Assembly: GCA_002633025.1 (NCBI GenBank)
Contig: NMRB01000233.1
Span: 87,107-151,106 of the forward strand
DNA length: 64,000 nt
DNA from: Notospermus geniculatus
Lineage: Eukaryota; Nemertea; Pilidiophora; Heteronemertea; Lineidae
Reading direction: 5' to 3'
Within the stretch, counting starts at the first letter, position 1; each line of letters opens with the position of its first letter. The position numbers and the translations under genes are program-made. Below are positions 42,140 through 52,204 of this stretch, one piece after another. The notes beneath the pieces are model-generated. The model saw nothing but the letters and a program-made list of their open reading frames with translations, was not told where the DNA came from and did no database searches.

Positions 42140-42996
42140 TAAAACGCTTTATGTAGTCATAAAAATGATCATAAGAATGATATTTAAGACAAAGAATAGG
42201 CCTAAGACAATTGAAAAGACAGTTTAACTTTAAGACAATGGATAAGACAGTAGTTAAAACATTATTCGATTCCGTTAATAATAATAATATATTTTGTATA
42301 GCGTAAAACTATTACTAACTCAATCTAACTGAACATTATCGGAGTCTATGATAATAGTGTCATCGTGTATAGGGCTTTTTGATGCGGTCATAAGAGAAGA
42401 ATCATTATCAACTGTTGTATCATTGATGTGCCACATTGACCTAGGTTGACTAAAACAAAAATATTCCTTCGAATTTGTAAGTAGTGGGAATTTAGGCCTA
42501 ATGGGGAGGAATCATTCTGATTCTTTGCTTCACGCCAGACGCAATCAGGAACACAGTGCTGGTTATCAGTGTAAGTACTGTCGAATGGGGGGGGGGGGCA
42601 GGTGGGCAACCGCGGAGGTGCCGGTGATCATCGGTCGTGAAGGAAACCAGCTTCATCTTCCTGGCAAGGAAGGCAAGCACGAAGACGCTCCATGTTTGGC
42701 CTCTTGCCACCAACTTCCCTCTTGTCAATGGTTAACAAATGGATGATATAACCTTTGTCAGCTGTGTCCATAAACCCATACTGAGAGTAATGTGCACTGA
42801 CACCTAGAAAAGAAATCAATTTTTAAAAAAGAATTACATGTATCATGTAAAACAGTAAGAGAATTAATTATAGTATGAGTACACCAAAGGCAGGTCTACT
42901 CAATCTGAGAATGGATTATTTTTCGGTGAACACCAAGAGGTCTTTCTTATGAGAAAGGAAGGGAATCTATTGCAAGCTAACACCCGTGGCCAGGTT
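42140..42996. other. No gene recognised; spacer before copy 7
   Basis: 42870-42996 resembles 34560-34675, downstream of copy 4 (gagtacaccaaagg, ttatttttc-gtg-acacc, gagaaaggaagggaa), which indicates a duplicated 3' flank. A G run is at 42588-42598. Confidence 0.5.
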
Positions 42997-43018
42997 GGTC
43001 TCTTTTTAAAAATTTGGG

Positions 43019-43034
43019 GGTCCTAAGAAGGACC
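43019..43034 (-). terminator. Histone-type 3' stem-loop, copy 7 (covariant)
   Basis: The minus strand reads GGTCCTTCTTAGGACC, preceded by AAAAC and followed by CCCAAA. The third pair is T-A here where copies 2-4 have C-G, so the stem is kept by paired changes. It lies 28 nt after the stop; AAAGAGACC (42997-43005) follows 13 nt beyond. Confidence 0.8.
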
Positions 43035-43062
43035 GTTTTGATATCACGATGGAAGAGATGAC

Positions 43063-43464
43063 TCAATCCATCGGATATATGGAAACTAGGTAGTGCCAAT
43101 TTGTATTTGAAGTTATCGCAGAAATTGATATCGAAAATTCCGCGGAATTTTCTGTCACTTGATATCCCAAAATGTCCTCTGGTATGACCGTCGTGAAGGT
43201 AGTTCTTTTGAGAGATACATGAAGTCGCTCCTCGTTGTATTGTCTATCTTCTCGGCCTTGTGCATTTTTGATGAGATACCCCGCCAGCTCCATCATGCCG
43301 TTGACATCGGGAAATTTCCGGAAGTATGAGGGTGGATTCTCAAACTGCCCTTTTGGCCCAACATTGGCATGTCGCACGAAAACATGCTCGTACCGGTCTG
43401 GACTTATGATGAGCATGCGCTCCGGTAGCGGCTTTTCTATCATTTGAAATTTAGACATCATCAA
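43063..43464 (-). CDS. RNase-like small protein family, copy 7 (133 aa, most diverged, intact)
   Basis: The intact intronless frame keeps YEHVFVRHANVG, PPSYFRKF, MELAGYLIKN, IPEDILGYQ and YLVSIYPMD, although most other positions differ from copies 1-3. An insertion in the middle adds a basic stretch before IPED. It has a histone-type hairpin with compensating changes, and upstream DNA (aaatatgtcgccatcgttga) shared with the other copies. Three ATGs begin the frame (MMMSKF); which is used is unknown. Survival of motif, frame and hairpin at this divergence supports a functional gene. Confidence 0.65.
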   Translation of the reverse strand: MMMSKFQMIEKPLPERMLIISPDRYEHVFVRHANVGPKGQFENPPSYFRKFPDVNGMMELAGYLIKNAQGREDRQYNEERLHVSLKRTTFTTVIPEDILGYQVTENSAEFSISISAITSNTNWHYLVSIYPMD

Positions 43465-43488
43465 AGTTCCAATCTTCGTCGCTGCAGT

Positions 43489-43920
43489 TTAAATATGTCG
43501 CCATCGTTGAAATCTTAAAGTTGTATGATAAAACTTGGACCTAGAGACACACTCCTCTTCGTGGCTTTTGACTTGAAGGCCAGTCCCAGTTCGGCCATCA
43601 TCAATATAAATAAAATGATTGTATAGACGCAGTTCACGCCTTACATCCAGATTTGAATTCTGCAACACATCCAAATTACTCCGGAATGCCTGCTCCGTGT
43701 AATCCTTAACGTCTTTTTTGGAACAAACTTTTATCCTGGATCCCAATTCGAGGGTGTCTCCAGACACTACAATTCCTGACAATGTCTGGGCATCGTTCAT
43801 GAATAACCGGCCCTCAAACTTGTATGCTTTGGACTGTGCGGCCCACCAAATAGAAGTTATTCCGACAACGGCAGGAAACGACGCAAAACGAAAAATATCC
43901 CCAACGCGGATGATCATTCC
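43489..43920 (-). CDS. Unidentified open region beside copy 7
   Basis: The minus-strand frame contains FPAVVGITSIWWAAQS, RLFMNDAQTLSGIVVSGDTL and LRLYNHFIYIDDGRTGTG. No family recognised. It stays open for about 140 codons before entering the poly-G minisatellite. Could be an exon of an unrelated gene or part of a transposon. Confidence 0.3.
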   Translation of the reverse strand, partial: GMIIRVGDIFRFASFPAVVGITSIWWAAQSKAYKFEGRLFMNDAQTLSGIVVSGDTLELGSRIKVCSKKDVKDYTEQAFRSNLDVLQNSNLDVRRELRLYNHFIYIDDGRTGTGLQVKSHEEECVSRSKFYHTTLRFQRWRHI

Positions 43921-43959
43921 TAAAATTATTGTCGGGTGCAGAATTCCTGGTGGTATATT

Positions 43960-44062
43960 TCGGGGGGGGGGGGGGGGGGNNNNNNGGGTAAATGTCTGGG
44001 GGGTAAGTGTCTGGGGGGTGAATGTCCAGGGGGTAAGTGTCCGGGGAGTTAATGTCCTAGAA
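43960..44062. repeat. Poly-G tract, assembly gap and 20-bp minisatellite
   Basis: A run of G from 43962 meets six N (43980-43985) and is followed by five variants of gggggtaagtgtctgg. Similar ggacatttacccc words with another G run and an N occur at 47690-47920, so the same repeat family sits at two places. Confidence 0.85.
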
Positions 44063-44215
44063 TCCATTCCATGCCCTTTACTGAGGGGTTCAATGGCTCC
44101 GAGCCCCAAGTTAAGCTTCTGAAAAGCTGAAGTGGGGAAAATGATAATTAGCATAAGGTTAAAGTTAGCAATTATCAATCAACGAATTGGGTGTGTTTTA
44201 CACAAAGCAGCGTTT

Positions 44216-44262
44216 TTGGTTAGATACATGTTCTAAACTCACTGATAGCTCTCCAAGGGCAT
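44216..44262. repeat. Fragment of the 16.2-16.7 kb foldback family
   Basis: ttggttagatacatgttcta followed by aactcactgatagctctcca matches 16564-16606. Only this end is present. Confidence 0.6.
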
Positions 44263-44640
44263 CATATGTGCTTAGTCATTTAAATACTTAAACGTTTCTG
44301 TTTTTCGACTTGTCAAAAAGCAAACTTTCTCGGCATGTTTGTAAATAACAAGGCTGTTGAGGTAACTACATGTAGAAAGGTAATGGTTGTTTTTGCAAAC
44401 TATTCCAAAATATCCTCGTACGCAAAATTCTTACCGGGTTTTTTCTTCAGAATTTCCTTATCAACCTCCTGGAAAATTGGAATGTTCCGCTGAGTGTACA
44501 ACAAGGCAGGTATCTCCGGCATCCTCATCCTCTTATTCAGGTCGCTTTCCCTAAGGCTACTAGATCGTTTCGCGGGCCTGTGCTGCAACCCTAACGCATT
44601 CTCGGACCTGTGCTGCAACCCTAACACATTCTCTAATTAG
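44263..44640. other. Possible short exon, otherwise nothing
   Basis: A minus-strand frame ending at 44400 reads IFQEVDKEILKKKPGKNF and follows a duplicated LGLQHR motif. Too short to assign. Confidence 0.2.
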
Positions 44641-45500
44641 CTCACCTGGGGTGAGCTATTGTCGTGGGTCAGCGTCCGTCCGTCGTCGTCGTCGTCCGTT
44701 AGCAGGGCACGTTTCGTAACCGCTGGAGCTATTGGTCTGAAACTTGGTACATATATACCCCTAGGTCAGATGACCTACGACACCAAAATTCCGTCCGATT
44801 CGACTCTTAGCTTGGCCACCAGGTGGCGGAAACCGAAAACACAAAAAGTGTAATAACTCTTGAACTAATGACTGGATCGCCTCCAAATTTTTATCAGAGG
44901 TGTATCTAATGAGGGTACATTACATATATAACGGGTTTTTGATTTGACCTACTTTTCAAGGTCACAGAGGTCAAAGTTCAAAATTTTGCTTTTAAGTGGC
45001 ACGTTTCGTAACCGCAGGTGCTATTGGCCTGAAACTTGGTACATATATACCCCTAGGTCAGATGACCTATGACACCAAGTTTCGGTCCGATTCGACTCTT
45101 AGCTTGGCCACCAGGTGGCGGAAACCAAAAACACAAAAAGTGCAATAACTCCTGAACTAATGACTGGATCACCTCCAAATTTTTATCATAGGTGAATCTA
45201 ATGAGGGTACATTACATATATAACGGGTTTTTGATTTGACCTACTTTTCAAGGTCACAGAGGTCAAAGTTCAAAATTAGTCATTTGGAGGCACATTTCGT
45301 AACTGCTTGGGCTATTGACTTGAAACTTGGTACATATACACCCGTATGTCAGGTGACCTATGACACCACTTTTCGGTCCGATTCGATTCTCCGTTTGGCC
45401 ACCAGGTGGCCAAAACCAAAGTTCTAAGTCCAGTAACTCCTGAACTGTAACTGGATTGTCTCCAAATTTTTATCAGGTGCATCTAATGAGGATACATGAC
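44641..45500. repeat. Tandem repeat of about 293 bp, three copies
   Basis: ggcac-tttcgtaac begins at about 44704, 44998 and 45290. Each unit includes gaaacttggtacatatatac, ccaccaggtgg and taatgactggatc. A cgtcgtccgt microsatellite lies at 44675-44700. The third unit is joined to the Gypsy gag frame at about 45500. Confidence 0.9.
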
Positions 45501-45509
45501 CCTTCTCAG

Positions 45510-46353
45510 TGGGGCCCTGCTGCCTTGCACACAATGCTTGCTCATGAACCCACTTCAGGTCCGTAGTAGTGAATTTTGATTTCAGAGCTGAAATCAGGGC
45601 AGAATAGTCTGACTTGTCTTTTGGGGACAGAGAGTCATAAAAGTCCCAGGCAAAGCCTTCCAGAAATAAAGGCAATGCCTGCGCTCTTCGAACATCGTCC
45701 CACTTGTGGAAGGCCGCATGAGCCTCCCACTGTTGATACCAGTGGTTAAAATTGTCCGAAACCCGACCTGCAAATACGGGCGGTTTCACCGAAAGGTGCT
45801 CACCTCTTTGTCCTTGTTGCTGCGACAGAATGAGTTTCTCCAGGGCAGCGACAAGCTTGTCAGACTGCTCCACCTCCACATGATCGGTACGGGAAGAACG
45901 GGCTTCGATCGAACTGTCCGCCGGCGTCGATGGAAGTCTCCTGGGCCGTGCGCCCACCGAAGGAACTGGTATGTACGGAGTTAACGTCGGCATCGATAAG
46001 CCCGAGAAACTAGGCGTGGATGCTGGCACAGGTGTCATCAAGCCAAAGGCACTTGCTGATGGCACGGAATGTCCCGTAGAAGGAAATGAAGATGGCACAA
46101 TCGAATGTACAGGATAAGATGACACCGTTGCTCCAGAGGTCGACAGAGGGTGTGCATCATGACCCGAGGTAGGAAGGCCCCCAGTTGTTGGCAGGGTGGC
46201 CGTAGAAGTAAAAGTCACCGTGGACGACGTAGCAGTAGTGGTCGTCACTGTAGACATAGTGGCCGTAGCAGTGAGGGTCGTCATAGTTCCAATATCCAAT
46301 TGAACAAAACATAAAAGTGTAAGCTCCAAAGAAGACACAGAACAAAGTCCCAC
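45510..46353 (-). pseudogene. Ty3/Gypsy retrotransposon Gag, 3'-truncated
   Basis: The N-terminal 150 residues are Ser/Thr/Pro-rich low-complexity sequence. Then come EQSDKLVAALEKLILSQQQ (coiled-coil-like) and the Gag core: PPVFAGRVSDNFNHWYQQWE, ALPLFLEGFAWDFYDSLSP and LISALKSKFTTTDL, matching the retrotransposon gag pattern (W-x-x-x-F ... A...L.G.A..WY..L). The frame is cut by the 293-bp repeat before any zinc knuckle, and no pol follows on this strand. Confidence 0.7.
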
Positions 46354-46640
46354 AGAAATAACAGCTCTGAACCGGGAAAGTGGTTCTCCACCAGTGTCAC
46401 CAGAGGGTTCGGGGGACTAGCAAGGAGGAAGATCGAGTCTAAGTGTTCGTGGTGTAGTCCGTCTTTTTAATGTTATAGCTCTGGTGCAGTGACTAAATCT
46501 CTGAGCAACAACCTGGAGGCTGGGTGTTAAATACGGACCCCTGACCACAACATTTGGCCAATCAGACACTGGGGGTTTGGGGCCCCGGACCAATAGGAAA
46601 TCTCCGAGGCACTGATCATGATGCTGGCATCACGATCATG
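46354..46640 (-). mobile_element. Possible 5' LTR and leader of the Gypsy element
   Basis: On the minus strand this precedes gag and starts near TGTTTTCTCATG. It has a TATA-like gtatttaacac and ends ...ctggtgacactggtggagaa before gag. Only one such copy is present, so the LTR identity cannot be proven by pairing. Confidence 0.35.
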
Positions 46641-47315
46641 AGAAAACATCCAAGTTGCCGCGTCAACTAACCCGGTTACAAAAGGTGCATAGTGCCGAAA
46701 CTGTAAGACAAAAGAATTTTATATTTTCAGCTTCCATCCGACGCTCATTCATCAACCTGAAGTTATGTAATCAAGCGTTACCACGCTGCAGCCCAAGAAG
46801 GAACAATGATATCGGAAACCCTAAGTTATATTTCTGGCCCCAGGCACAATTGGCCATCCGAAAACTGAAACATATTTGCATTTCTCTTTGTCGTGCCGAC
46901 AGTTAGTTTTTGTTGAAGTCATTCCTCCAAGTTGCATAACTGTCTGAGCGTCGTATGGAAGAATTTCAACTTTTCAACTCTACTCTAAATGCAGCTAGTT
47001 TAAACTCCCAGTAATATACTAATTTACCCATTGTTTTGGTAACAGATTTAACATTTGTCATTTGTTTTTCTGGTACGTTCACCCAGGTGAGCACATGGTC
47101 CATGGACCATTTCATGCCAAAATGAAATCCTTGTTGTTTTGCACGGTTTCTATAACTGGCTAATTGTCTGCTGCTTTATCATAATCCTCTCTACTCAAGC
47201 GTTTTCCTGTCTTTTCACCATCAAATGCGGCCATTCTTAGCATATGGTAATGACGTCTCTCAATCCTGTAATTCAAATAAAATGATATAATAACCGAAGT
47301 CGTCCTCCAGAAATT
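46641..47315. other. No gene recognised
   Basis: No coding motif or repeat delimitable. Confidence 0.35.
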
Positions 47316-47400
47316 CACAAATTTTCGACCCCAATCGGGGTCTTCTTCAGGCTGGCACTGAAGAAGATCCCAGTTGGGGTCGAAAATTATATCATTTTGT
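47316..47400. repeat. Palindrome of the ggggtcgaaaat family
   Basis: aaattttcgaccccaatcgg followed by ggtcttcttcag is complementary to ctgaagaagatcccagttgg followed by ggtcgaaaatt. A single arm of the same family is at about 8060-8140. Confidence 0.7.
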
Positions 47401-47689
47401 GTGTCGCATTTGTGCTCTAGTTTTGAATTCCAGGATTAAAATTACTAGCATGATACCCATGGCGAGCACATACGCACAGGATGCATGTGGTCAGAGGATG
47501 ACATAAGGGGTAAAAAATATAATGGCACCATAGGCAGTAAGGGTGGCCAAAAATCATGCTGAAGTCCATGTAGAAAATCCCTGAATATTATGGGTTTTAG
47601 TAGTTTTTCAGCGAAAACCTTCGAAATCAAGGTAGAATTGCAGCAATGGTTGGTGACGGACGGGAAGAGGTGGTGCCGATTCCAAGACT

Positions 47690-47930
47690 TTGTCCCCTGG
47701 ACATTCCTCCCCCTCCTAATATTTGCCTCTGGAATTTTGCCCGCCGGACATTTACCCTCGTAGGACATATTTGGCCCCCAGCACATGTCCCCCCCAAACA
47801 TCTACCACTGACATGAGGGCTGAACTTAAGCGTCTTAAGTGGCTTTTCAGCCCCCAAAATCTTGGAAGTGAACATGAGAGAGCCTACGGGGGTAAACGTC
47901 GGGGGGGGGGGGGGGNGGCGATGAGACCAT
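47690..47930. repeat. ggacattt-acccc repeat ending in poly-G with an N
   Basis: Several diverged tggacattcctccccc-like words, then a G run at 47900-47915 interrupted by N at 47916. Same family as 43960-44062. Confidence 0.6.
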
Positions 47931-48411
47931 GGCCGAAGACAGGTGTACGGTGTTCTGCGGCTCACACGGAATTGGTGTGGATGGTACCAGCGCAATACAA
48001 AAAAGGTGATGGCAAAATGTGCCGCTCGATGAGTGCAGAAAAGCCATTGATTCTGCAAAGCTCGCATCACTTTCTGGCCTAAAAGTAGGTGGAGGACACT
48101 CCCCAAATAATCACTAAACATTCCCAATCGTTGTTGTCACTGGTCAATGCGTAGTTTATGAGAATGTGCGTGACAAAGACCCATGTTTGCTCGTTGATCT
48201 AACAGCTGTACACATTGCTACACTGTACACCTGTATATGATGCGATCAACTCCAGTTGGTACGGACGTATTTCAAAATGGAGTCCTTCCATTATAATAAG
48301 ACAACAAATTCAGCAAGGAAGCGTCAAGGAAAGGAGTGATCAGCAGAAAGAAGTTCAGTTATCAAATGGCTTGTACCCCTTAAACGTGAAATGTTCTTCC
48401 TCACCAGGGCC

Positions 48412-48526
48412 CATATTCATAAAACCTTGCTAGCTTAGTTGGCTGCTAGTTGTGTACATTGGCCCGTACAAACTAGGCAATTTAGCAGGCAACTAAGCCT
48501 AGCAGGGTTTTATGAATATGGGTCCA
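48412..48526. mobile_element. MITE with CCCATATTCATAAAACC ends
   Basis: CCCATATTCATAAAACCTTG and its near complement at the right end enclose a short interior with complementary ttagttggctgcta and tagcaggcaactaa. No open frame. Confidence 0.75.
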
Positions 48527-48997
48527 GGTGGTGAGTAGTGTGCTCGAATGCACAACACAGCGCATGCTGGCACTCAGTGCGGTTAATTATCATGGTTATG
48601 GCGACCGACATAGCCCCAACACATTCGGGTGAAATTCCGATATGCAGTATGGCGGATCCTCTCGTCATACCTTTGTTCCATATTGTTGTTTATAGAATCC
48701 CCAACAGATTTCTAGGGTCCATGGATTCAGAATCCCTGGGATAAATCCAGGATGGTCAGTGATGCACTTTGAAAGTTCAATTTCATCGGCATTCAGTTAG
48801 GCAATTTTGCTCTTGACTTGCTCGAATACCCCACAGGAGATACACTGTCTGGCTGTTTCCAACGGTTGGCATTTGCCACATGTACACCTTCAAGTAAAAA
48901 AGTTTTGTTCACCATAATAATCGCATGTTCATTTTGTGAATTTGACTTTCTACATGTATAAGCTGAAATAATTGTTATTATTGAGTAAATTGTAAAT

Positions 48998-49375
48998 TTA
49001 AAGATAAAAATATTCTAATATCTTATCTTTGTCGTGCTTCTTCAGTCTAAACCTGCTTGATTTAAATCCAACGTAGATGTTGTTTGGAGAGGGGAAGGTG
49101 ACGCTCTCTCTCCAAAAAACAACACAACTGGGAATAATAACTACACGATTGCCAGCCCCAAGCCTCCCATGTTTCCACAAAACATACTGTCTGTATGCCA
49201 TGTTCCGCAACTCCTGATTATTCGGCTCTACATCATAAACAAGCATATTGTTTTTATTGCGAATTGCAACCTCCAGGACATCGGCGTTGAGTACAGTGGT
49301 GTTAAAAATGTTCCTTGCTAATTCTGTAGTGCACTGTCTATCGAACCTACGGCAGGAAAGCTGCTCCTCAGGACT
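48998..49375 (-). CDS. P2X7-type cytosolic C-terminal domain (P2RX7_C-like), unit A
   Basis: Minus-strand reading: VLEVAIRNKNNMLVYDVEPN, then NMAYRQYVLWKHGRLGAGNR, then VVIIPSCVVF and PNNIYVGFKS. This matches the P2X7 receptor ballast domain pattern: A-Y-R-x-Y-x-x-W-x-x-G, I-P-S-C, and final Y-x-G-F. Such domains occur without the channel in many invertebrate genes, often near transposons. Only this unit has the complete domain. The upstream part continues into linker sequence after a frameshift at about 49370. No channel segment is present here. Confidence 0.65.
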   Translation of the reverse strand, partial: SPEEQLSCRRFDRQCTTELARNIFNTTVLNADVLEVAIRNKNNMLVYDVEPNNQELRNMAYRQYVLWKHGRLGAGNRVVIIPSCVVFWRESVTFPSPNNIYVGFKSSRFRLKKHDKDKILEYFYL

Positions 49376-50317
49376 GGCAACTCACTGCACTTCCCACAGT
49401 GGCACTGGAGGTGGGATTTGGGTTTAGGGTTGTGGGGGGGGGGTGCACTGGGGTGGTGGAACTCCGTAGGACAGATTTAATGTATCCTTGGCCAGGAAAA
49501 ACCTTTCCAACATATTTGTGTTGTCCAAATACATCTATGTGAATTTCAGCTTGTACACCTTCTGCAATTTTCTTACCCAACTCAACATGAAGTATTGGCA
49601 CCACGCTCTCCACCACCTGGATTCTGTATCCACCGTTCTTCATGGTCAAAACGTCCCCAGGCCATTATCTCGGCATACTGTCTGTATGCCATGTTCCGCA
49701 ACTCCTGATTATTCGGCTCCACATCATAAACAAGCATATCGTTTCTATTGCGAATTGCAACCTCCAGGACATCGGCGTTGAGTAGAGCGGTGTTAAAAAT
49801 GTTCCTTGCTGATTCTGTTGTGCACTGTCCATCGGACCTACCGCAGGAAAACTGCTCCTCAGCAACGCCCTCCACTTCCCGCAGTGGCACTGGAGGTGGG
49901 ACAGTGTCTGGATTTGGAGGGGTGGTGGGGTGCACTGGAGTGGTGGAACTCCCTAGGACAGATTTAATGTATCCTTGGCCAGGAAAAACCTTTCCAACCT
50001 ATTTGTGTTGTCCAAATTCAGCTATGTGAATTTCAGCCTGTCCACCTTCTGCAATTTTCTTACCCAACTCAACTTGAAGTATTAGCACCACGGACAATAT
50101 TGTCAATGTTGTGGTCAGGTATCGTAAATGTAGTCCGGTAGACTGCCTCGTAAGCCTGCCTTGAAACATACTCTGATACCTGCTGGCATATTCGAAAAAC
50201 CGGGACTTAGAAACACTAGATTGGATTGGACTGTGACTCACTGCACTCCACCACCTGGATTCTGTATCCACGGTTCTTCATGGTGAAAACGTCCCCAGGC
50301 CACTATCTCAACATGGC
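49376..50317 (-). repeat. Tandem duplicate unit B of the P2RX7_C-like exon and linker
   Basis: The half-domain VLEVAIRNRNDMLVYDVEPN...YRQY (49674-49870) and the linker VGKVFPGQGYIKSVL repeat. The block start catactgtctg lies at 49183 (A), 49674 (B) and 50317 (C). After YRQY, units B and C lack the W-x-x-G and I-P-S-C half and run into other sequence. Unit B has an extra segment of about 150 bp (about 50085-50240) relative to unit A. Incomplete domains suggest that units B and C are non-functional. Confidence 0.7.
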
Positions 50318-50679
50318 ATACTGTCTGTATGCCATGTTCCGCAACTCCTGATTATTCGGCTCCACATCATAAACAAGCATATCGTTTCTGTTGCGAATTG
50401 CAACCTCCATGACATCGGCGTCGAGTACAGCGGTGTTAAAAATGTTCCTTGCTAATTCTCTAGCGCATTGTCCATCAGTCCTACGGTATCAAAGTCGCTC
50501 CTCAGGGAGTGGCATCTCCCTGCACTTTCCACAGTGGCACCATGGAGGTGGGACAGTGTCTAGATGATTTGGAGGGGGTGGGGGGTGGGGTGCACTGGGG
50601 TGGTGGAACTCCCTAGGACAGATTTAATGTATCCTTGGCCAGGAAAAACCTTTCCAACATATATAATGTGTTGTCCAAA
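50318..50679 (-). repeat. Tandem duplicate unit C
   Basis: Third copy of the half-domain (about 50317-50480, with frame breaks) and of the linker ending KVFPGQGYIKSVL. Its upstream edge (50680) joins the pogo-type DNA-binding frame. Confidence 0.65.
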
Positions 50680-51009
50680 TGATTTTGTTCTTTCTGCTAT
50701 CTGGTAGTCCAACAAACGAAGCTCTTTGGTTCCAATGTCGAACATTCTTTCTTCCATCAGAACCACATAGCGCACAAGATCACTTTCAAATTCTGGTGTC
50801 AAAACAGTTTCATATCATCCACGGACCTTACTTGCCCCCTTAGCGTTTTTGTTTCTATCGTGTACTCGACGTTTCAGTGTCGTTTTGGCACATTGGACTG
50901 CTTAGATGCTTGTTTCAGCCGCATTTTATTACGGACAGCTGTAATGGCTTGTTCCATGGACACCGCGTCCCATGAGTTTCTAGTGGATTTTCTCTTGTAC
51001 TCACGAGGC
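50680..51009 (-). pseudogene. Pogo/Tigger-type transposase N-terminus (psq and CENP-B helix-turn-helix), broken
   Basis: Reading from 51009: MPREYKRKSTRNSW, AITAVRNKMRLKQASKQSN and VPKR, then a frameshift to TLKRRVHDRNKNAKGASKV, then another to PEFESDLVRYVVLMEERMF and LRLLDYQIAER. This is the canonical start of pogo-superfamily transposases. Two frame breaks, and fusion to the P2X7-linker sequence in place of the DDE domain, show that it is dead as a transposase. Confidence 0.7.
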
Positions 51010-51351
51010 ATCTGCAATTGAGAAAAACGATTACTTGTTATCCTTTCAATGGTAACTCGTAATAATCATGCTCTCTGGATGACAACAGATGCAGACGTAG
51101 AGGGTGACGCGTGTTGTCAACCTCTTGCTCATCGAAGTTAGTTTGGGCGTTCGTCGAAAGGTGGCTGCTCCAGGGTAAACCTTTCATTCAAAGTCCAGTA
51201 GTAAAATTGGAGATCATCATCCATCCTCTTGTTGAATTCACCGAAAAATGTATCAAAGTCATGAATACCTAGGCTGCAAATTAAACTGCCCCATATACTA
51301 GTAATACATTTGGAGGGCTATGCAAATTTATGTTTGAAAGCATTTTCTTAA

Positions 51352-52133
51352 GGTCGATCTATACCCATTGCGTGGCGCCGAACTGCCCAAATTAAACTCG
51401 CGATAATTCATTGATAACAATGATTACAAAAACATTTCTGGTACGGTACGTTACGTTTGAAGTATCTAAGTGAACTTTCAGGCTAAATAACTTGATCCTA
51501 TTTCTGGATTGCCCAGAAAAATGACTTTGTTGGAAAGGCCGAAAAAATTTCCTTGAGCAATTTTACGTCAACATGCTATGTCGCTCCGAAGCAAACTCTG
51601 TTGAAAAAGACGCAGCCATACCTAGCGCATGTCGGTATAACCGCAGATTTTTAAAAAATATGTTAATTACGCTTATAATTAACAAAGTTTAGCTTTTACT
51701 CCACATAATTTTCTTTGTTTCGTGAATTTCGCGGACATCAACTTCAAAAACCCAGAATCGGCCGTTATACGGACAAGCTCCATTTGGTGAACAACACACT
51801 TCCGTTTTCAAAGTTTGAAAAATGTTTATAAAAGTGGGAGAAAAACTGCTCACAATTTTGAAACTTTATTCTTCACGTGGGTTTGTTTACTATTTGCAAC
51901 ACACGTTCACTATAGTGCGTTTCCAAATATTACGTGGGCAAATCAGCGGACCATTGAATGCCAAGGCCCATAATTGACTGACAACAATAAAATCTATTTG
52001 AGGGCTAACGCGGCCTAAAATTGGTGAACAGAGTAGAGGCAATTATTATTCATTATCATTCATTCAGTTTCACACCAGTGGGTCGCTTGGAATGCGCTTG
52101 TCTGGGGGAAAACCCAATGACTATAGATCGACC
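51352..52133. mobile_element. 782-bp TTAA-flanked element, GGTCGATCTATA ends
   Basis: The left end GGTCGATCTATA and the right end CTATAGATCGACC are inverted copies. TTAA lies at 51348-51351 and 52134-52137. No coding frame inside. This is the largest of the TTAA elements in the window and is non-autonomous. Confidence 0.8.
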
Positions 52134-52204
52134 TTAAAAGAGCAAAACTGGTTCACCGACATATATGATGTTAACCGACAATAATTTAACCTGCAAGTTT
52201 TCGA

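Noticed and set aside
45510-46640. Complete Gypsy retrotransposon
   Set aside because: Only gag and one possible LTR are present; the pol linker at 59858-60180 is 13 kb away and separated by other elements.
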